Source: Bacteroidetes bacterium UKL13-3 (GTDB taxonomy: Bacteria > Bacteroidota > Bacteroidia > UKL13-3). From it: a stretch of 64,000 bases of DNA. A model generated the notes under the pieces. It saw only the letters and a program-made list of their open reading frames with translations. It ran no database searches and was not told the origin of the DNA. The position numbers and the translations under genes were made by a program. Every line of letters begins with the position of its first letter. Positions within the stretch are counted from its first letter, which is position 1. Shown here piece by piece: positions 15,480-24,568 of this stretch. The DNA lies in contig CP012155.1 of NCBI GenBank assembly GCA_001602415.1, forward strand, positions 248,001 to 312,000, read 5' to 3'.

Positions 15480-17423
15480 ATGAAATGTCTAATGCTAATG
15501 TTGAGCGTTTTTACCTTGCACGTGAAGGCGCAACAACATCAATGTGCAATTGCCAAACAAGGGTCTTCAAAACGTTCGTTATTAGCAAAAGCGGCTACTA
15601 TTGGGCAGCAACAATTAATGAGCCAATACGATGTTACATTCCATCATTTAAAGTTGAATGTGGAGCGAAACTCAACCATCATTAGCGGAAGTGTTCGAAC
15701 TATTGCCAAAGTTACAGCGAGTGGGTTGGATACTTTTGGGGTAGAATTACACCGTCAACTTATTGTTGATTCAATGGTGTTGGGAAATGGAAGTAAACCT
15801 ACTGTGAATCGTGATAATGATTTTGCATTTATGATCCTGCCGAATTCTTTAACCACCGGACAAGCAATTGATGTAACTATTTATTATCATGGTGATGCAG
15901 CCGTTAAAGCAAGTGCGGCTATTGGTCAAGGATTTAGCACAGGTGTTTCCGGACGGTGGGGCAATGAGGCTACATGGTCGCTAAGCCAACCTTACTCGGC
16001 TTATGAGTGGTGGCCATGCAAACAATCGTTACAAGATAAGATTGACTCAGTGTTTGTGGATGTTACAACCAGTAATGAAAACAAAGTGGGTTCGCAAGGA
16101 TTGTTAAAAGCGGTTGTTTCGCTTCCCAATAATAAAGTTCGGTACGAATGGAAAAGCTTTTATCCAATAGATTATTATCTTATTTCGGTGGCTGTTGCCA
16201 AATATGTAGAGTACAAAACATACGCGCGCATTGGTGGAGATTCTATTTTCATACAAGATTATATTTACGATAATCCGCAAACCTTAATCACCTTTAAACC
16301 GGTGCTCGATCAAACAGCAAAAATGCTGGAGGCTTTTTCGGAGCATTTTGGAATGTATCCTTTTGCCACAGAAAAATATGGTCACGCCATGGCACCATTT
16401 AGTGGAGGAATGGAACATCAAACCATGACAAGTATTGGGGTAATTGATTTTGGTATTGTAGCACACGAGTTGGGTCATCAATGGTTTGGTGATCATGTAA
16501 CGTGTAAAACCTGGAAAGATATTTGGCTCAACGAAGGTTTTGCTACCTATACTGAATACCTCGCTGCCGAGTGGTTAAAGCTAGGAACCCAAGCGCAAGA
16601 AATGACGGATAATCACTCACGCATTATGCAGGCTCCAGGCGGAAGTGTTTGGGTTGCCGATACAACAAGTGTATCCCGTATTTTTGATTCACGTTTGTCT
16701 TATGCAAAAGGAGGAGCCTTCGTACACATACTACGATTTGAGGTAAACAACGATTCGTTATTTTTTGCTTTCTTGAGGCAATACCAGCAACAATTTGCGT
16801 ATGCTACAGCCAATACGGTTGAGTTTAAAACGTTATTGGAACAAATGACAGGAAAAGATTTTACACAAGTATTTAACCAATGGTTTTATGGTGAAGGATA
16901 TCCTACGTTTGATGTAAAATGGAATCAGGTTAACGATACGCTTTACCTCAAATCAAAACAAACTACAAGCTCAGTAGCTACACCTTTGTTTGTTACTCCG
17001 GTTGAGTTGCTTGTAAAACGATCCATAGGCGATACGATCATAAGAGTAAACCAACAACAAAATGATCAGTTGTTTAAAATACCGCTAAAAGGTGCTGCAA
17101 CATTTGTACAGTTGGATCCTAATAATTGGATAATCAATCAAGCAACGGTATTAAAAGATATCAATATTAATGGTACAAATGAGTTGGGATTGGCTCAGAT
17201 TAATTTTAGGTATTACCCCAATCCTGCATCATCAACAATAACTATTGAGTCGGTTTCGCAACCCATACAAAGCGCACAGATAACTGATATTACAGGTAAA
17301 CAAATACTCACATCTATAAACAGTGTAATAGATATTGCTTCACTGCAACAAGGCATATATATTTTAACTATCAAAACCGTTGACGGAAGAACATCTGCCG
17401 GAAAACTCTTGATTAAAAATTAA
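15480..17423 (+). CDS. Secreted M1 family metallopeptidase with T9SS sorting domain
   Basis: 647 residues. A short signal peptide (LMLMLSVFTLHVKAQ) leads the protein. Zinc site: HELGH at 329-333 followed by the third ligand Glu in WLNEGFATY about 19 residues later. The substrate-recognition motif is GGMEHQ, the GAMEN equivalent of aminopeptidase N. The final ~75 residues (YYPNPASSTITIE ... GIYILTIKTVDG) are a T9SS type A sorting domain, so the enzyme acts outside the cell, trimming N-terminal residues from peptides. It sits 10 bp after the dehydrogenase-like gene and 3 bp before the M28 peptidase, so the two peptidases are co-transcribed. Confidence 0.93.
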   Translation: MKCLMLMLSVFTLHVKAQQHQCAIAKQGSSKRSLLAKAATIGQQQLMSQYDVTFHHLKLNVERNSTIISGSVRTIAKVTASGLDTFGVELHRQLIVDSMVLGNGSKPTVNRDNDFAFMILPNSLTTGQAIDVTIYYHGDAAVKASAAIGQGFSTGVSGRWGNEATWSLSQPYSAYEWWPCKQSLQDKIDSVFVDVTTSNENKVGSQGLLKAVVSLPNNKVRYEWKSFYPIDYYLISVAVAKYVEYKTYARIGGDSIFIQDYIYDNPQTLITFKPVLDQTAKMLEAFSEHFGMYPFATEKYGHAMAPFSGGMEHQTMTSIGVIDFGIVAHELGHQWFGDHVTCKTWKDIWLNEGFATYTEYLAAEWLKLGTQAQEMTDNHSRIMQAPGGSVWVADTTSVSRIFDSRLSYAKGGAFVHILRFEVNNDSLFFAFLRQYQQQFAYATANTVEFKTLLEQMTGKDFTQVFNQWFYGEGYPTFDVKWNQVNDTLYLKSKQTTSSVATPLFVTPVELLVKRSIGDTIIRVNQQQNDQLFKIPLKGAATFVQLDPNNWIINQATVLKDININGTNELGLAQINFRYYPNPASSTITIESVSQPIQSAQITDITGKQILTSINSVIDIASLQQGIYILTIKTVDGRTSAGKLLIKN

Positions 17424-17426
17424 CAA

Positions 17427-18797
17427 ATGAACAAATTTCTATCTGCATTTCTTTTAAGTGTTTCCAGTTTGTATGCGCAAGCCCAATCCACCGATTCGGT
17501 GATGATGAAACGTATTTACAACGAAGTATTAACACGCGGTAAATGTTATGAAAATTTGGATTACCTGAGCAATAAAATTGGGGGAAGATTAAGTGGTTCG
17601 CTACAAGCACAACAAGCTGTTGACTATACTTTTGGTGTACTCAAAAGTTATGGTTTTGATAGTGTGTATTTGCAAGAATTGATGGTTCCGCATTGGGTGC
17701 GTGGGGCTAAAGAAATTGGAATGATAGTGAAAGGTACTCAGCAAATACCTGTTCATATTTGTGCGCTCGGAAATTCGATTGCAACACCTAAAGATGGATT
17801 ACGTGCGCCAGTTATTGAAGTGCGTAATTTTAAGGAGTTGGAGGCAATGGGTACAGAACGTGTTAAAGGCAAGATTGTGTTTTTTAACCGCCCAATGGAG
17901 CCAACGCACATAACCACAGGGAGAGCGTATGGTGAAGCAGGAGATCAGCGAGGAAGTGGTGCAATTGAAGCCGCTAAATATGGCGCAGTTGGAGTGGTGG
18001 TGAGAAGTTTAACCTTGGCTAATGATACCAATCCGCATACAGGTATGATGCGGTATGTAGATTCTATTCCTAAAATTCCTGCATGTGCCATTAGTACCAA
18101 AGACGCTGATGAGTTAAGTAGATTACTCAAAATCCGTTCGGCAGCCGTTGTATCATTTTTCTTCAAACAAAATTGTGAAATGCTACCGGATGTAAAATCC
18201 TACAATGTAATTGCTGAAATGCGAGGCAATGAAAAACCAGAGGAAATTGTTATTGCAGGCGGGCATTTAGATTCGTGGGATAACGGTGACGGTGCGCACG
18301 ATGATGGTGCAGGTGTTACCCAAAGCATGGAAGCTTTACGTCTATTAAAACACCTTAACTACAAACCGAAACGGACGCTACGCTGTGTATTGTTTATGAA
18401 TGAGGAGAATGGTGTAAAAGGTGGAATCAAATATGCCGATGAGGCAACCGGAACAAAACATATAGCTGCTATTGAGAGCGATGCCGGAGGGTTCACTCCA
18501 CGCGGATTTGGCTTAGATGATTCAATAACAATTATTATGATGCAAAAATGGGTACCGCTATTTCAACCTTATAGTATTGATTGGATTAAACAAGGTTGGG
18601 GAGGAACAGATATTGGTCCACTTAAAAAACATGGAACGGTTTTAATTGGTTACACACCCGATTCACAACGATATTTCGATTACCACCATGCCGCTATTGA
18701 TACGTTTGATAAAGTAAACAAGCGGGAGTTGGAACTCGGTGCAGCAGCTATTTCTTCGATGTTGTATTTATTGAGTGAGTATGGTATTGGGAAGTAA
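17427..18797 (+). CDS. Secreted M28 family zinc peptidase (carboxypeptidase Q-like)
   Basis: 456 residues with an N-terminal signal peptide (FLSAFLLSVSSLYAQAQ). The layout is an N-terminal peptidase half, a PA-type insert (about 95-240, with VKGKIVFFNRPM), then the zinc core: GGHLDSWD near residue 280, HDDGAG, MNEENG, ESDAGG and a final His in YHHAAIDTFD. These are the two-zinc ligands of M28 exopeptidases. There is no T9SS tail, so it is probably periplasmic or released. It follows the M1 enzyme by 3 bp; together they would complete degradation of extracellular peptides. About 45 bp of its 3' end recur at 20621-20674. Confidence 0.92.
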   Translation: MNKFLSAFLLSVSSLYAQAQSTDSVMMKRIYNEVLTRGKCYENLDYLSNKIGGRLSGSLQAQQAVDYTFGVLKSYGFDSVYLQELMVPHWVRGAKEIGMIVKGTQQIPVHICALGNSIATPKDGLRAPVIEVRNFKELEAMGTERVKGKIVFFNRPMEPTHITTGRAYGEAGDQRGSGAIEAAKYGAVGVVVRSLTLANDTNPHTGMMRYVDSIPKIPACAISTKDADELSRLLKIRSAAVVSFFFKQNCEMLPDVKSYNVIAEMRGNEKPEEIVIAGGHLDSWDNGDGAHDDGAGVTQSMEALRLLKHLNYKPKRTLRCVLFMNEENGVKGGIKYADEATGTKHIAAIESDAGGFTPRGFGLDDSITIIMMQKWVPLFQPYSIDWIKQGWGGTDIGPLKKHGTVLIGYTPDSQRYFDYHHAAIDTFDKVNKRELELGAAAISSMLYLLSEYGIGK

Positions 18798-18800
18798 GTG
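18756..18800 (+). repeat. 3' end of the M28 peptidase, copy 1 of an imperfect direct repeat
   Basis: This segment, covering the last 14 codons (SMLYLLSEYGIGK and stop), is closely similar to 20621-20674. The terminal 24 bases (agtga...gtaa) differ at only 3 positions and the upstream TCGATGyTGTATTTA block at one, with a 2-base indel between. Confidence 0.55.
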
Positions 18801-18928
18801 TTTTACACCAATGATAACCACAGAAAATAAACTCCTGTAAACTAGTGTGAAATTATAATCATGTTTCGTTGAATTCCCTTTTCTGATGAAACTTCTAGAA
18901 TGTAGATTCCATTATTTATGAACTAAAC

Positions 18929-20340
18929 CTACCGCTGCACACTTAATTTTTGTGTATGAACAATGCTACCCTTTTCATTAACTAATTGCAATGTGTACAA
19001 ACCTTGAGGCAATGCCGAAACATCCACTTGTGTTGAAGCTAAATAGGATTGTGTTAATACCTGTTGCCCTGCAATAGAATAGACTTTAATAGTTTGATAG
19101 GGGAAATTTGATTGAATGGTAAGTAATGAATTTGCAGGATTAGGGTAAATCCTTATTTCAGGTTCAGTTTTTTTGTGTATTTCTTCATTACCCAATATCC
19201 AACCCTTGGCATTGGTTTGGGCTACATATCCCTTTAAATATTTATTATTAATGTTTTTGTAGCCAGCATATACCATGGCTCCATTGCGCATCTGGCAATA
19301 AGCCTGAGCTGTAATATCATCTGGGAATTTCGTAAACGACTGTTGTTGTAAGTTGCTATCCAATATTAATAGATCACAACCAACAATATATCCATTTTCA
19401 TTGCTGGTTGCTAAGCCATAACTACTTCCAAAATTTAAGGAGCTATTTATAGAATTATGCTGAATGACTATACCATCTGTGTCAAGCTCTGCCAGAACAT
19501 ATTCAGAGGAAAAAGGACTCAAAAAGATAGCCAATCGATTTTTGTTTTTGTTATAATGGATTAACATATTAGGTCCCACATTAGTGAATTTTTCAATAAA
19601 AGGGTACCTTATCCAAAGGATATTAAAATTACTGTCCAATTTACGGCATATACACTATCTCTATCCTCCGAAGTAACAATACCCATAATGGTAGCATCGG
19701 GCAATGCAAAAGCATACTTACAGGCTACCCTTGCTTTTGCCGAATAGGCAACACTATTCATTATCACTTCTCGCTCATGCATTATATTGCCTGATGTATC
19801 TATTTCTAATAAATAACCTCGTTGCTTTAAGCCTGGTCGCTCTAAATAACCTGCTATTAATAACGAATTCCTGTTTTTATTAAACGTAATTGAATTGCCC
19901 GAAGTAGAGTTATCGCCACCATAATACTTAGTCCATAATACATTTCCACTAGGTGATAATTTCCATATCATGATATTATAGAAACCTCCAATACCATCAT
20001 TTTGAGAAGAAGCTAACATTAGTAGATCGCCATTTGCAAACTCAATGATTTCAACAAAATCATCAAATGATGTTTCATTATAGCTATATTGTTTTTGCCA
20101 AATAATATTCCCACAACTATCATTTTTAATCAATAAAATATCTCTATTGCCAGTGGTTTCAGTTGTAGTTGTATCTGCACTTACTGATAAGCCAGTTAAT
20201 GATGTTCCATCATTAAGTTCAATAATCTTTGCGCTTGTAATATTATGTACATAATAACTTTATACCTTTTCATACGCACATTGTGTGTAAGCATTGATGC
20301 TCAATAAGGTAAATACTAAATAAAGTAATATACTTTTCAT
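18929..20340 (-). pseudogene. Decayed secreted protein gene with T9SS sorting domain
   Basis: Read from 20340, the gene begins MKSILLYLVFTLLSINAYTQ, a clear signal peptide. An in-frame TAA (20262-20260) follows 26 codons in; past it the frame continues YVHNITSAKIIELNDG and so on to 19640. There a one-base loss in a short A run (three A in coding sense at 19640-19642) shifts the frame: restoring one A joins SVYAVKLDSNFNILW smoothly to the second segment. The remaining 236 residues end in a type A sorting domain (IYPNPANSLLTI ... GLYTLQL). The repeated 'DSxGNxxWxKxY' and 'L..LDxxG' phrases suggest a beta-propeller-like narrative protein. Two independent lesions make inactivation likely. Confidence 0.8.
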
Positions 20341-20348
20341 ATTTGCTT

Positions 20349-20380
20349 AAAAAACGAGTGATACAAAAGTACCACCCGTT
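20349..20380 (-). terminator. Rho-independent terminator on the minus strand
   Basis: In minus-strand sense AACGGGTGGTAC pairs with GTATCACTCGTT (12 pairs, two of them G-U) around TTTT, then six T. It would end transcripts coming from the acyl-CoA synthetase/outer-membrane-protein operon and the orphan sorting domain. The loop region also contains TACTTTTG, which matches the -7 consensus and may have served the downstream pseudogene. Confidence 0.75.
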
Positions 20381-20396
20381 TATAAGAATTGATTTT

Positions 20397-20660
20397 TTAT
20401 TTATGAATTAAAACCGATTGTGCATGTAATACATTGCCAGCTTGGTTCATTATTCTTATATAATACATTCCTGAGGCTTGGGCGCTCAAATCTAGTTGAT
20501 TTGTTGTACTATTTTTAAGTTCAATGGTTTTACCTGTAATATCTATTACCTGTATGGTTAATTGTTCGCCATTGGTATTGCCAATGGTAAACATACCGCT
20601 GCTTGGATTAGGGTAAAGGCTCGATGCTGTATTTATACTGAGTGAATATGGTATTGGAAG
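20397..20660 (-). pseudogene. Orphan T9SS type A sorting domain fragment
   Basis: The frame reads SSLYPNPSSGMFTIGN, then VIDITGKTIEL and GMYYIRIMNQAGNVLHAQSVLIHK and stop: a complete sorting domain with no cargo. Upstream it runs directly into the end of the outer-membrane protein gene (20666) in a different frame, and no start or signal peptide is present. It is best read as the 3' remnant of a deleted secreted-protein gene. Confidence 0.65.
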
Positions 20661-20674
20661 GTAATTTATTTTAC
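20621..20674 (+). repeat. Relic of the M28 peptidase 3' end, copy 2 of an imperfect direct repeat
   Basis: Plus-strand sequence here reads ILSEYGIGR and stop, matching the LLSEYGIGK and stop end of the peptidase at 18756-18800. The differences include synonymous third-base changes. It overlaps, antisense, the linker of the orphan sorting domain. The two copies bracket the decayed T9SS region. Confidence 0.5.
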
Positions 20675-21412
20675 TTGTATCCCAATCCCCGCAGCAAGCT
20701 GAATAATATGATAATATTGGGTATACGTGTCAAGTGAATACGTTTGGATAAAGGTTCCATTGGTTCGCATTTCCTGCAAATCGCTGTACTCAACTTCGCA
20801 ATACGTAAAATCTGCAGATGCCGAAAACATGATATTACGGTAAAGTTGATACCTCATTTTAACTCCCGCCTGAAATGCATAGTTGGAGGCGCTCGACTCA
20901 TACTGTTTAGCGGTCCAATTTGAAACAGCAGGAATGGATGTTGTATATGTTAAGGTGTTGGTTGGATATTTTCCTGAAAGTACGCCACCCGAGACACCTA
21001 CATCAACACTTGTTCTGTAGCTTTTATACGGAATATACAATCCTAACAACACGCCTTGTAACGTCCACGGATCGGATGTATAACTATTGAAAGTAACGTT
21101 GGTAAACGCTGTTCTTAAATCGGTTAAATAGTCGCCTGCATCAAATCCGTTTTGAAAATACTGATAATGCAAACTTAAACCCACAAGGGGAGCAACATCA
21201 TACCGTATACCCAATCGGGCCGAAAGCCCAATATCAGCGTAGCCGGAAGCAAGCCTGAAATTTTTATCGGCAAAATCCATCACAGGAGCAGATACTCCTG
21301 CTTGGAAATCAATCAATCCATTATCTACAAAAAGCTGTTTATTACCAACCCGCTGTGCATTGCTTGTTGAGCAAATCAGGAGTAGAACCAGAAAGCAGAC
21401 GGGCTGTTTCAT
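20666..21412 (-). CDS. Outer-membrane beta-barrel protein, function unknown
   Basis: 248 residues. A signal peptide (MKQPVCFLVLLLICSTSNAQ) is followed by alternating amphipathic strands typical of small barrels (GLSLHYQYFQNGFD, YAFQAGVKMRYQLYRNIMFSASADF) and a C-terminus of the form LAAGIGIQVK. I do not recognise a named family. It starts 6 bp after the stop of the acyl-CoA synthetase gene and is probably the distal gene of that operon. Confidence 0.75.
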   Translation of the reverse strand: MKQPVCFLVLLLICSTSNAQRVGNKQLFVDNGLIDFQAGVSAPVMDFADKNFRLASGYADIGLSARLGIRYDVAPLVGLSLHYQYFQNGFDAGDYLTDLRTAFTNVTFNSYTSDPWTLQGVLLGLYIPYKSYRTSVDVGVSGGVLSGKYPTNTLTYTTSIPAVSNWTAKQYESSASNYAFQAGVKMRYQLYRNIMFSASADFTYCEVEYSDLQEMRTNGTFIQTYSLDTYTQYYHIIQLAAGIGIQVK

Positions 21413-21418
21413 CTTGCA

Positions 21419-23296
21419 TCAATCAACAATGTTTACATACATTTTTTTGATGGCATCAGCGTATTTCTGTTCAACAATTTTGCGTTTTACTTTCTGGGTG
21501 GGAGTCATCTCTCCGTCTTCCAATGAGAACGGTCTACGTTTCACAATAAACTCTTTTACACGTTCAAATTTCCCTAACTCTTTTTCATATTCTTTCATAT
21601 CAACCTCAAGCCACTCTTTTACTGTGGTATCGGTAATAAATTCATCGGCTTCGGCAAAATAGTTCTCATTGTATTTAAATACGTCTTTCATTTCTTCTTT
21701 TGAAGGAACAATAATGGCGGTGAGGTATTCTTGTTTATCGCCTATTAAAAAAATCTGCTCAATTTTATTGGATTTAAGGTAGGCATTTTCAATAGGTGTT
21801 GGGTACACATTTTTACCAAATGAGTTTACAATGATGTTCTTAATTCGGTCGGTAATTTTTAAATATCCTTTGTGAAATTTCCCTACGTCACCTGTATGCA
21901 ACCATCCTTCTTTATCAATTGCTTCGGCAGTTTGTTCGGGTTGGTTGTAATAGCCTTTCATTACGTTAGGTCCTTTTACCAAAATCTCTCCTTCAAGCGA
22001 TTCAAAATCGGGTTTAAACGAATCAAACGTTTGAACGGTATAAACTTCTTTGGTTTCGGGGTTTTGAATGGCTACCGAGCAGCCTTTACCCACACGACCC
22101 ACACTCCCAAAAATTTGACGGTGAAACTCATTAACGGTAACCAATGGAGAAGTCTCGGTAAGTCCGTAACCTTCGCAAACCAACACGCCAATGTTTCCAA
22201 AAAATTCGCCAACGTGCTGCGGCAAAGCTCCACCACCCGAGACCATAATTCCCATTCGGCCTCCAAGGCGTTCTTTAATTTTGGAGAAAACTAGTTTTTC
22301 AGCAATAGGGAGTTGAAGGTTAAGCCACAAACTATTCGATGTGTTATTTTCTTTGTTGTGCCTTCTTTGTTCGCCAACTTTTAATGCCCAATTAAATATT
22401 TTAAGCTTTATGCCTCCGGCTGTTGCTGTGGTTTTGCGCACGCGCTCTTCAATACGTTCTAATAAGCGTGGAACCGTTAAAATTGCGTTTGGTTTTACTT
22501 CAATAATATTATTGCTAAGTGCTTCCAAACTTTGAGCAAAAGCAATTTCACTTCCTACGTAAGTACTCAGGTAATAGGTTGCTGTGCGCTCGTACACATG
22601 GCACAATGGCAAGAAAGAAAGAAACCGGTATGTTTTATCTACAATCGGTAACAATTCAATACCCATAATTACATTGCTCATAAAGTTTCCATGCGAAAGC
22701 AAGGCGCCTTTAGGTTTTGATGTTGTTCCCGAGGTATACAACAAGCAAGATAGATCATCACTTGTAACCGATTCCAATCGTTGTTCAATATCATCTTTTA
22801 AGCCTGGATACAATGATTTTCCTTCGGCTATCATCTCATTAAACGTTATTCCCGTATCTGTTTTTTTATCTTCAAATGTGGTGATGATGTATTTGAGATG
22901 AGGACAGTTTGCTTTTATTTTATTGATTTTTTTGAGTAAAAAAGGTGTTCCAACCAAAATAATGGTTGCCTGCGAATCATTTAAAATATATTCTACTTCG
23001 CTTTCGGAGAGGGTAGGGTAAATAGAAACATTGATAACGCCCAGTTGCATTAATCCTTGGTCGAAGGCAATATACTCCGGACAGTTTTCAATTATTAATG
23101 CGGCTTTGTCTCCTTTTTGGTAGCCTTTGTTATACAAAAAAGCCGAAATAGCATTAACTTGATCAATGATTTCGGCATAGGTAATAGGTTTATACTCGTT
23201 GTTTACTTTTTCGAGCAAAAACGTGCTTTGCGGTGTTTTAATATTGTACGCAGCATTGCGTAAAAAATAGTGTAGCGACTTAAAATTTTGTTCCAT
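21419..23296 (-). CDS. Long-chain fatty-acid--CoA ligase (AMP-forming)
   Basis: A 625-residue member of the ANL superfamily: P-loop-like LLYTSGTTSKPKG (about 185-197), GYGLTETSP adenylate motif, GWLHTGDVG with the ribose-binding Asp, DRIKNIIVNSFGKNVYP hinge, and the C-terminal PTQKVKR catalytic lysine region. The length and the FAD15/long-chain type motifs point to activation of long-chain fatty acids via an acyl-AMP to acyl-CoA. It is probably membrane-associated, and is the upstream partner of the outer-membrane barrel gene. Confidence 0.93.
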   Translation of the reverse strand: MEQNFKSLHYFLRNAAYNIKTPQSTFLLEKVNNEYKPITYAEIIDQVNAISAFLYNKGYQKGDKAALIIENCPEYIAFDQGLMQLGVINVSIYPTLSESEVEYILNDSQATIILVGTPFLLKKINKIKANCPHLKYIITTFEDKKTDTGITFNEMIAEGKSLYPGLKDDIEQRLESVTSDDLSCLLYTSGTTSKPKGALLSHGNFMSNVIMGIELLPIVDKTYRFLSFLPLCHVYERTATYYLSTYVGSEIAFAQSLEALSNNIIEVKPNAILTVPRLLERIEERVRKTTATAGGIKLKIFNWALKVGEQRRHNKENNTSNSLWLNLQLPIAEKLVFSKIKERLGGRMGIMVSGGGALPQHVGEFFGNIGVLVCEGYGLTETSPLVTVNEFHRQIFGSVGRVGKGCSVAIQNPETKEVYTVQTFDSFKPDFESLEGEILVKGPNVMKGYYNQPEQTAEAIDKEGWLHTGDVGKFHKGYLKITDRIKNIIVNSFGKNVYPTPIENAYLKSNKIEQIFLIGDKQEYLTAIIVPSKEEMKDVFKYNENYFAEADEFITDTTVKEWLEVDMKEYEKELGKFERVKEFIVKRRPFSLEDGEMTPTQKVKRKIVEQKYADAIKKMYVNIVD

Positions 23297-23429
23297 AATA
23301 CATATCGGTTTAGGCTACTCTTAGGACTGCTTGATAGCTTAATATAGCAGCATGGTAAAACCTTTTCCAGTTGTACCCCCAAAGCATTCAAGTACATAAA
23401 TACAAAAAAAACGGAACTTGTTTCAAGTT

Positions 23430-23984
23430 TTAGCGTGTAGATGGAAAACGCATGCGATAGTCCACATCTACATTGCCTTTAGAAATATTGATTAACTTGC
23501 TTTTGATGAGGCGTTTTTTAAGTTCCGAAAGGTGATCAACAAATAATACACCTTTAATATGGTCGAATTCATGCTGAATTACGCGTGCCGGCATTCCGCT
23601 TATTTCTTCTTCATGTTCTACAAAATTTTCATCCATATAACGGATCACCAAATCTGAGTAGCGCTTTACATTATCGCGCACGTTTGGGATAGATAAGCAA
23701 CCTTCTTCGTACTCCCATTTTTCGCCAAATTCCTCAATAATTTCGACATTGATAAATACTTTCTTAAACTCGCCATAGTTGGGGTCCTGCATGGGAGTTG
23801 CATCTATCACAAACAAGTTAATTGATTTGCCAATTTGAGGTGCCGCTAATCCTACACCATTTGATTCATACATGGTTTCCCACATGTTATCAATCAGTTC
23901 TTTTAATTCGGGATAATCTTTGGTTATCTCTGCTCCTTTTTTTCTTAATACGGGATCTCCGTATGCTACTATGGGTAATATCAT
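23430..23984 (-). CDS. def: Peptide deformylase
   Basis: 184 residues with the three deformylase motifs: GVGLAAPQIG (43-52), EGCLSIP (94-100, metal ligand Cys96) and HEFDH (138-142, two His ligands and catalytic Glu139). It removes the formyl group from nascent proteins in the cytosol. In the minus-strand run it is followed downstream by the acyl-CoA synthetase gene and preceded by ruvX, with an 85-bp gap on the ruvX side containing AT-rich TTCGAATTTCGAA sequence. Confidence 0.97.
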   Translation of the reverse strand: MILPIVAYGDPVLRKKGAEITKDYPELKELIDNMWETMYESNGVGLAAPQIGKSINLFVIDATPMQDPNYGEFKKVFINVEIIEEFGEKWEYEEGCLSIPNVRDNVKRYSDLVIRYMDENFVEHEEEISGMPARVIQHEFDHIKGVLFVDHLSELKKRLIKSKLINISKGNVDVDYRMRFPSTR

Positions 23985-24059
23985 TTTATAAAATTCAAAT
24001 TTATAAATCCGAAATCCGACTACCTTTCTTTCGAATTTCGAATTTTAATATTTAATATT

Positions 24060-24473
24060 TCAACACTGTTGTTGCATGTAGGTTTGTAAAATTAGCACCG
24101 CACTTATTTGGTCTATATTTGATTTTTTGGCGCGGTCCTTTTTCTTCAACCCCATTTCTAACATACTCCTGGTAGCTATGGCTGAAGTAAAACGTTCATC
24201 TACCATTTTTACCGGGATATTCGGGAAATGTTTATGGAGCAAATGTACAAATTTTCCAACATGTACGGCTGATTCTGAGTCGCTACCGTCTAAACGCATG
24301 GGTTTTCCCAGCACAAAGCACTCAACTTCTTCTTTGGAAAGGTAATCTTTTAAGAAAGCAAGAATATCATGTGTGCGAACGGTTGTAAGTGTGTTTGCAA
24401 TCAACTTGAGTGTATCAGTAGTAGCTAATCCCACACGTTTTGTTCCGTAATCAATGCCTAATAATCTTCCCAT
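24060..24473 (-). CDS. ruvX: Putative pre-16S rRNA nuclease / Holliday junction resolvase-like (YqgF)
   Basis: With the start at 24473 (MGRLLGIDYGTKRVGLA) the protein is 137 residues, the normal length for YqgF. The RNase H-like fold is shown by GIDYGTKRVG, the GKPMRLDGS strand, VDERFTSAIA and the terminal SNIDQISAVLILQTY with its catalytic Asp. Known role of the family: maturation of the 16S rRNA 5' end. An upstream in-frame ATG (24515) would add 14 unconserved residues, so I prefer 24473. Confidence 0.93.
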   Translation of the reverse strand: MGRLLGIDYGTKRVGLATTDTLKLIANTLTTVRTHDILAFLKDYLSKEEVECFVLGKPMRLDGSDSESAVHVGKFVHLLHKHFPNIPVKMVDERFTSAIATRSMLEMGLKKKDRAKKSNIDQISAVLILQTYMQQQC

Positions 24474-24568
24474 CTTTTGTGTAAAAATTCGAATGGTTAA
24501 TATTGAAATTCGCATACGCTCTCAATTAAAAGCGTGTCCATCTCAAATTGTAATTCTCAAATCTCAAA

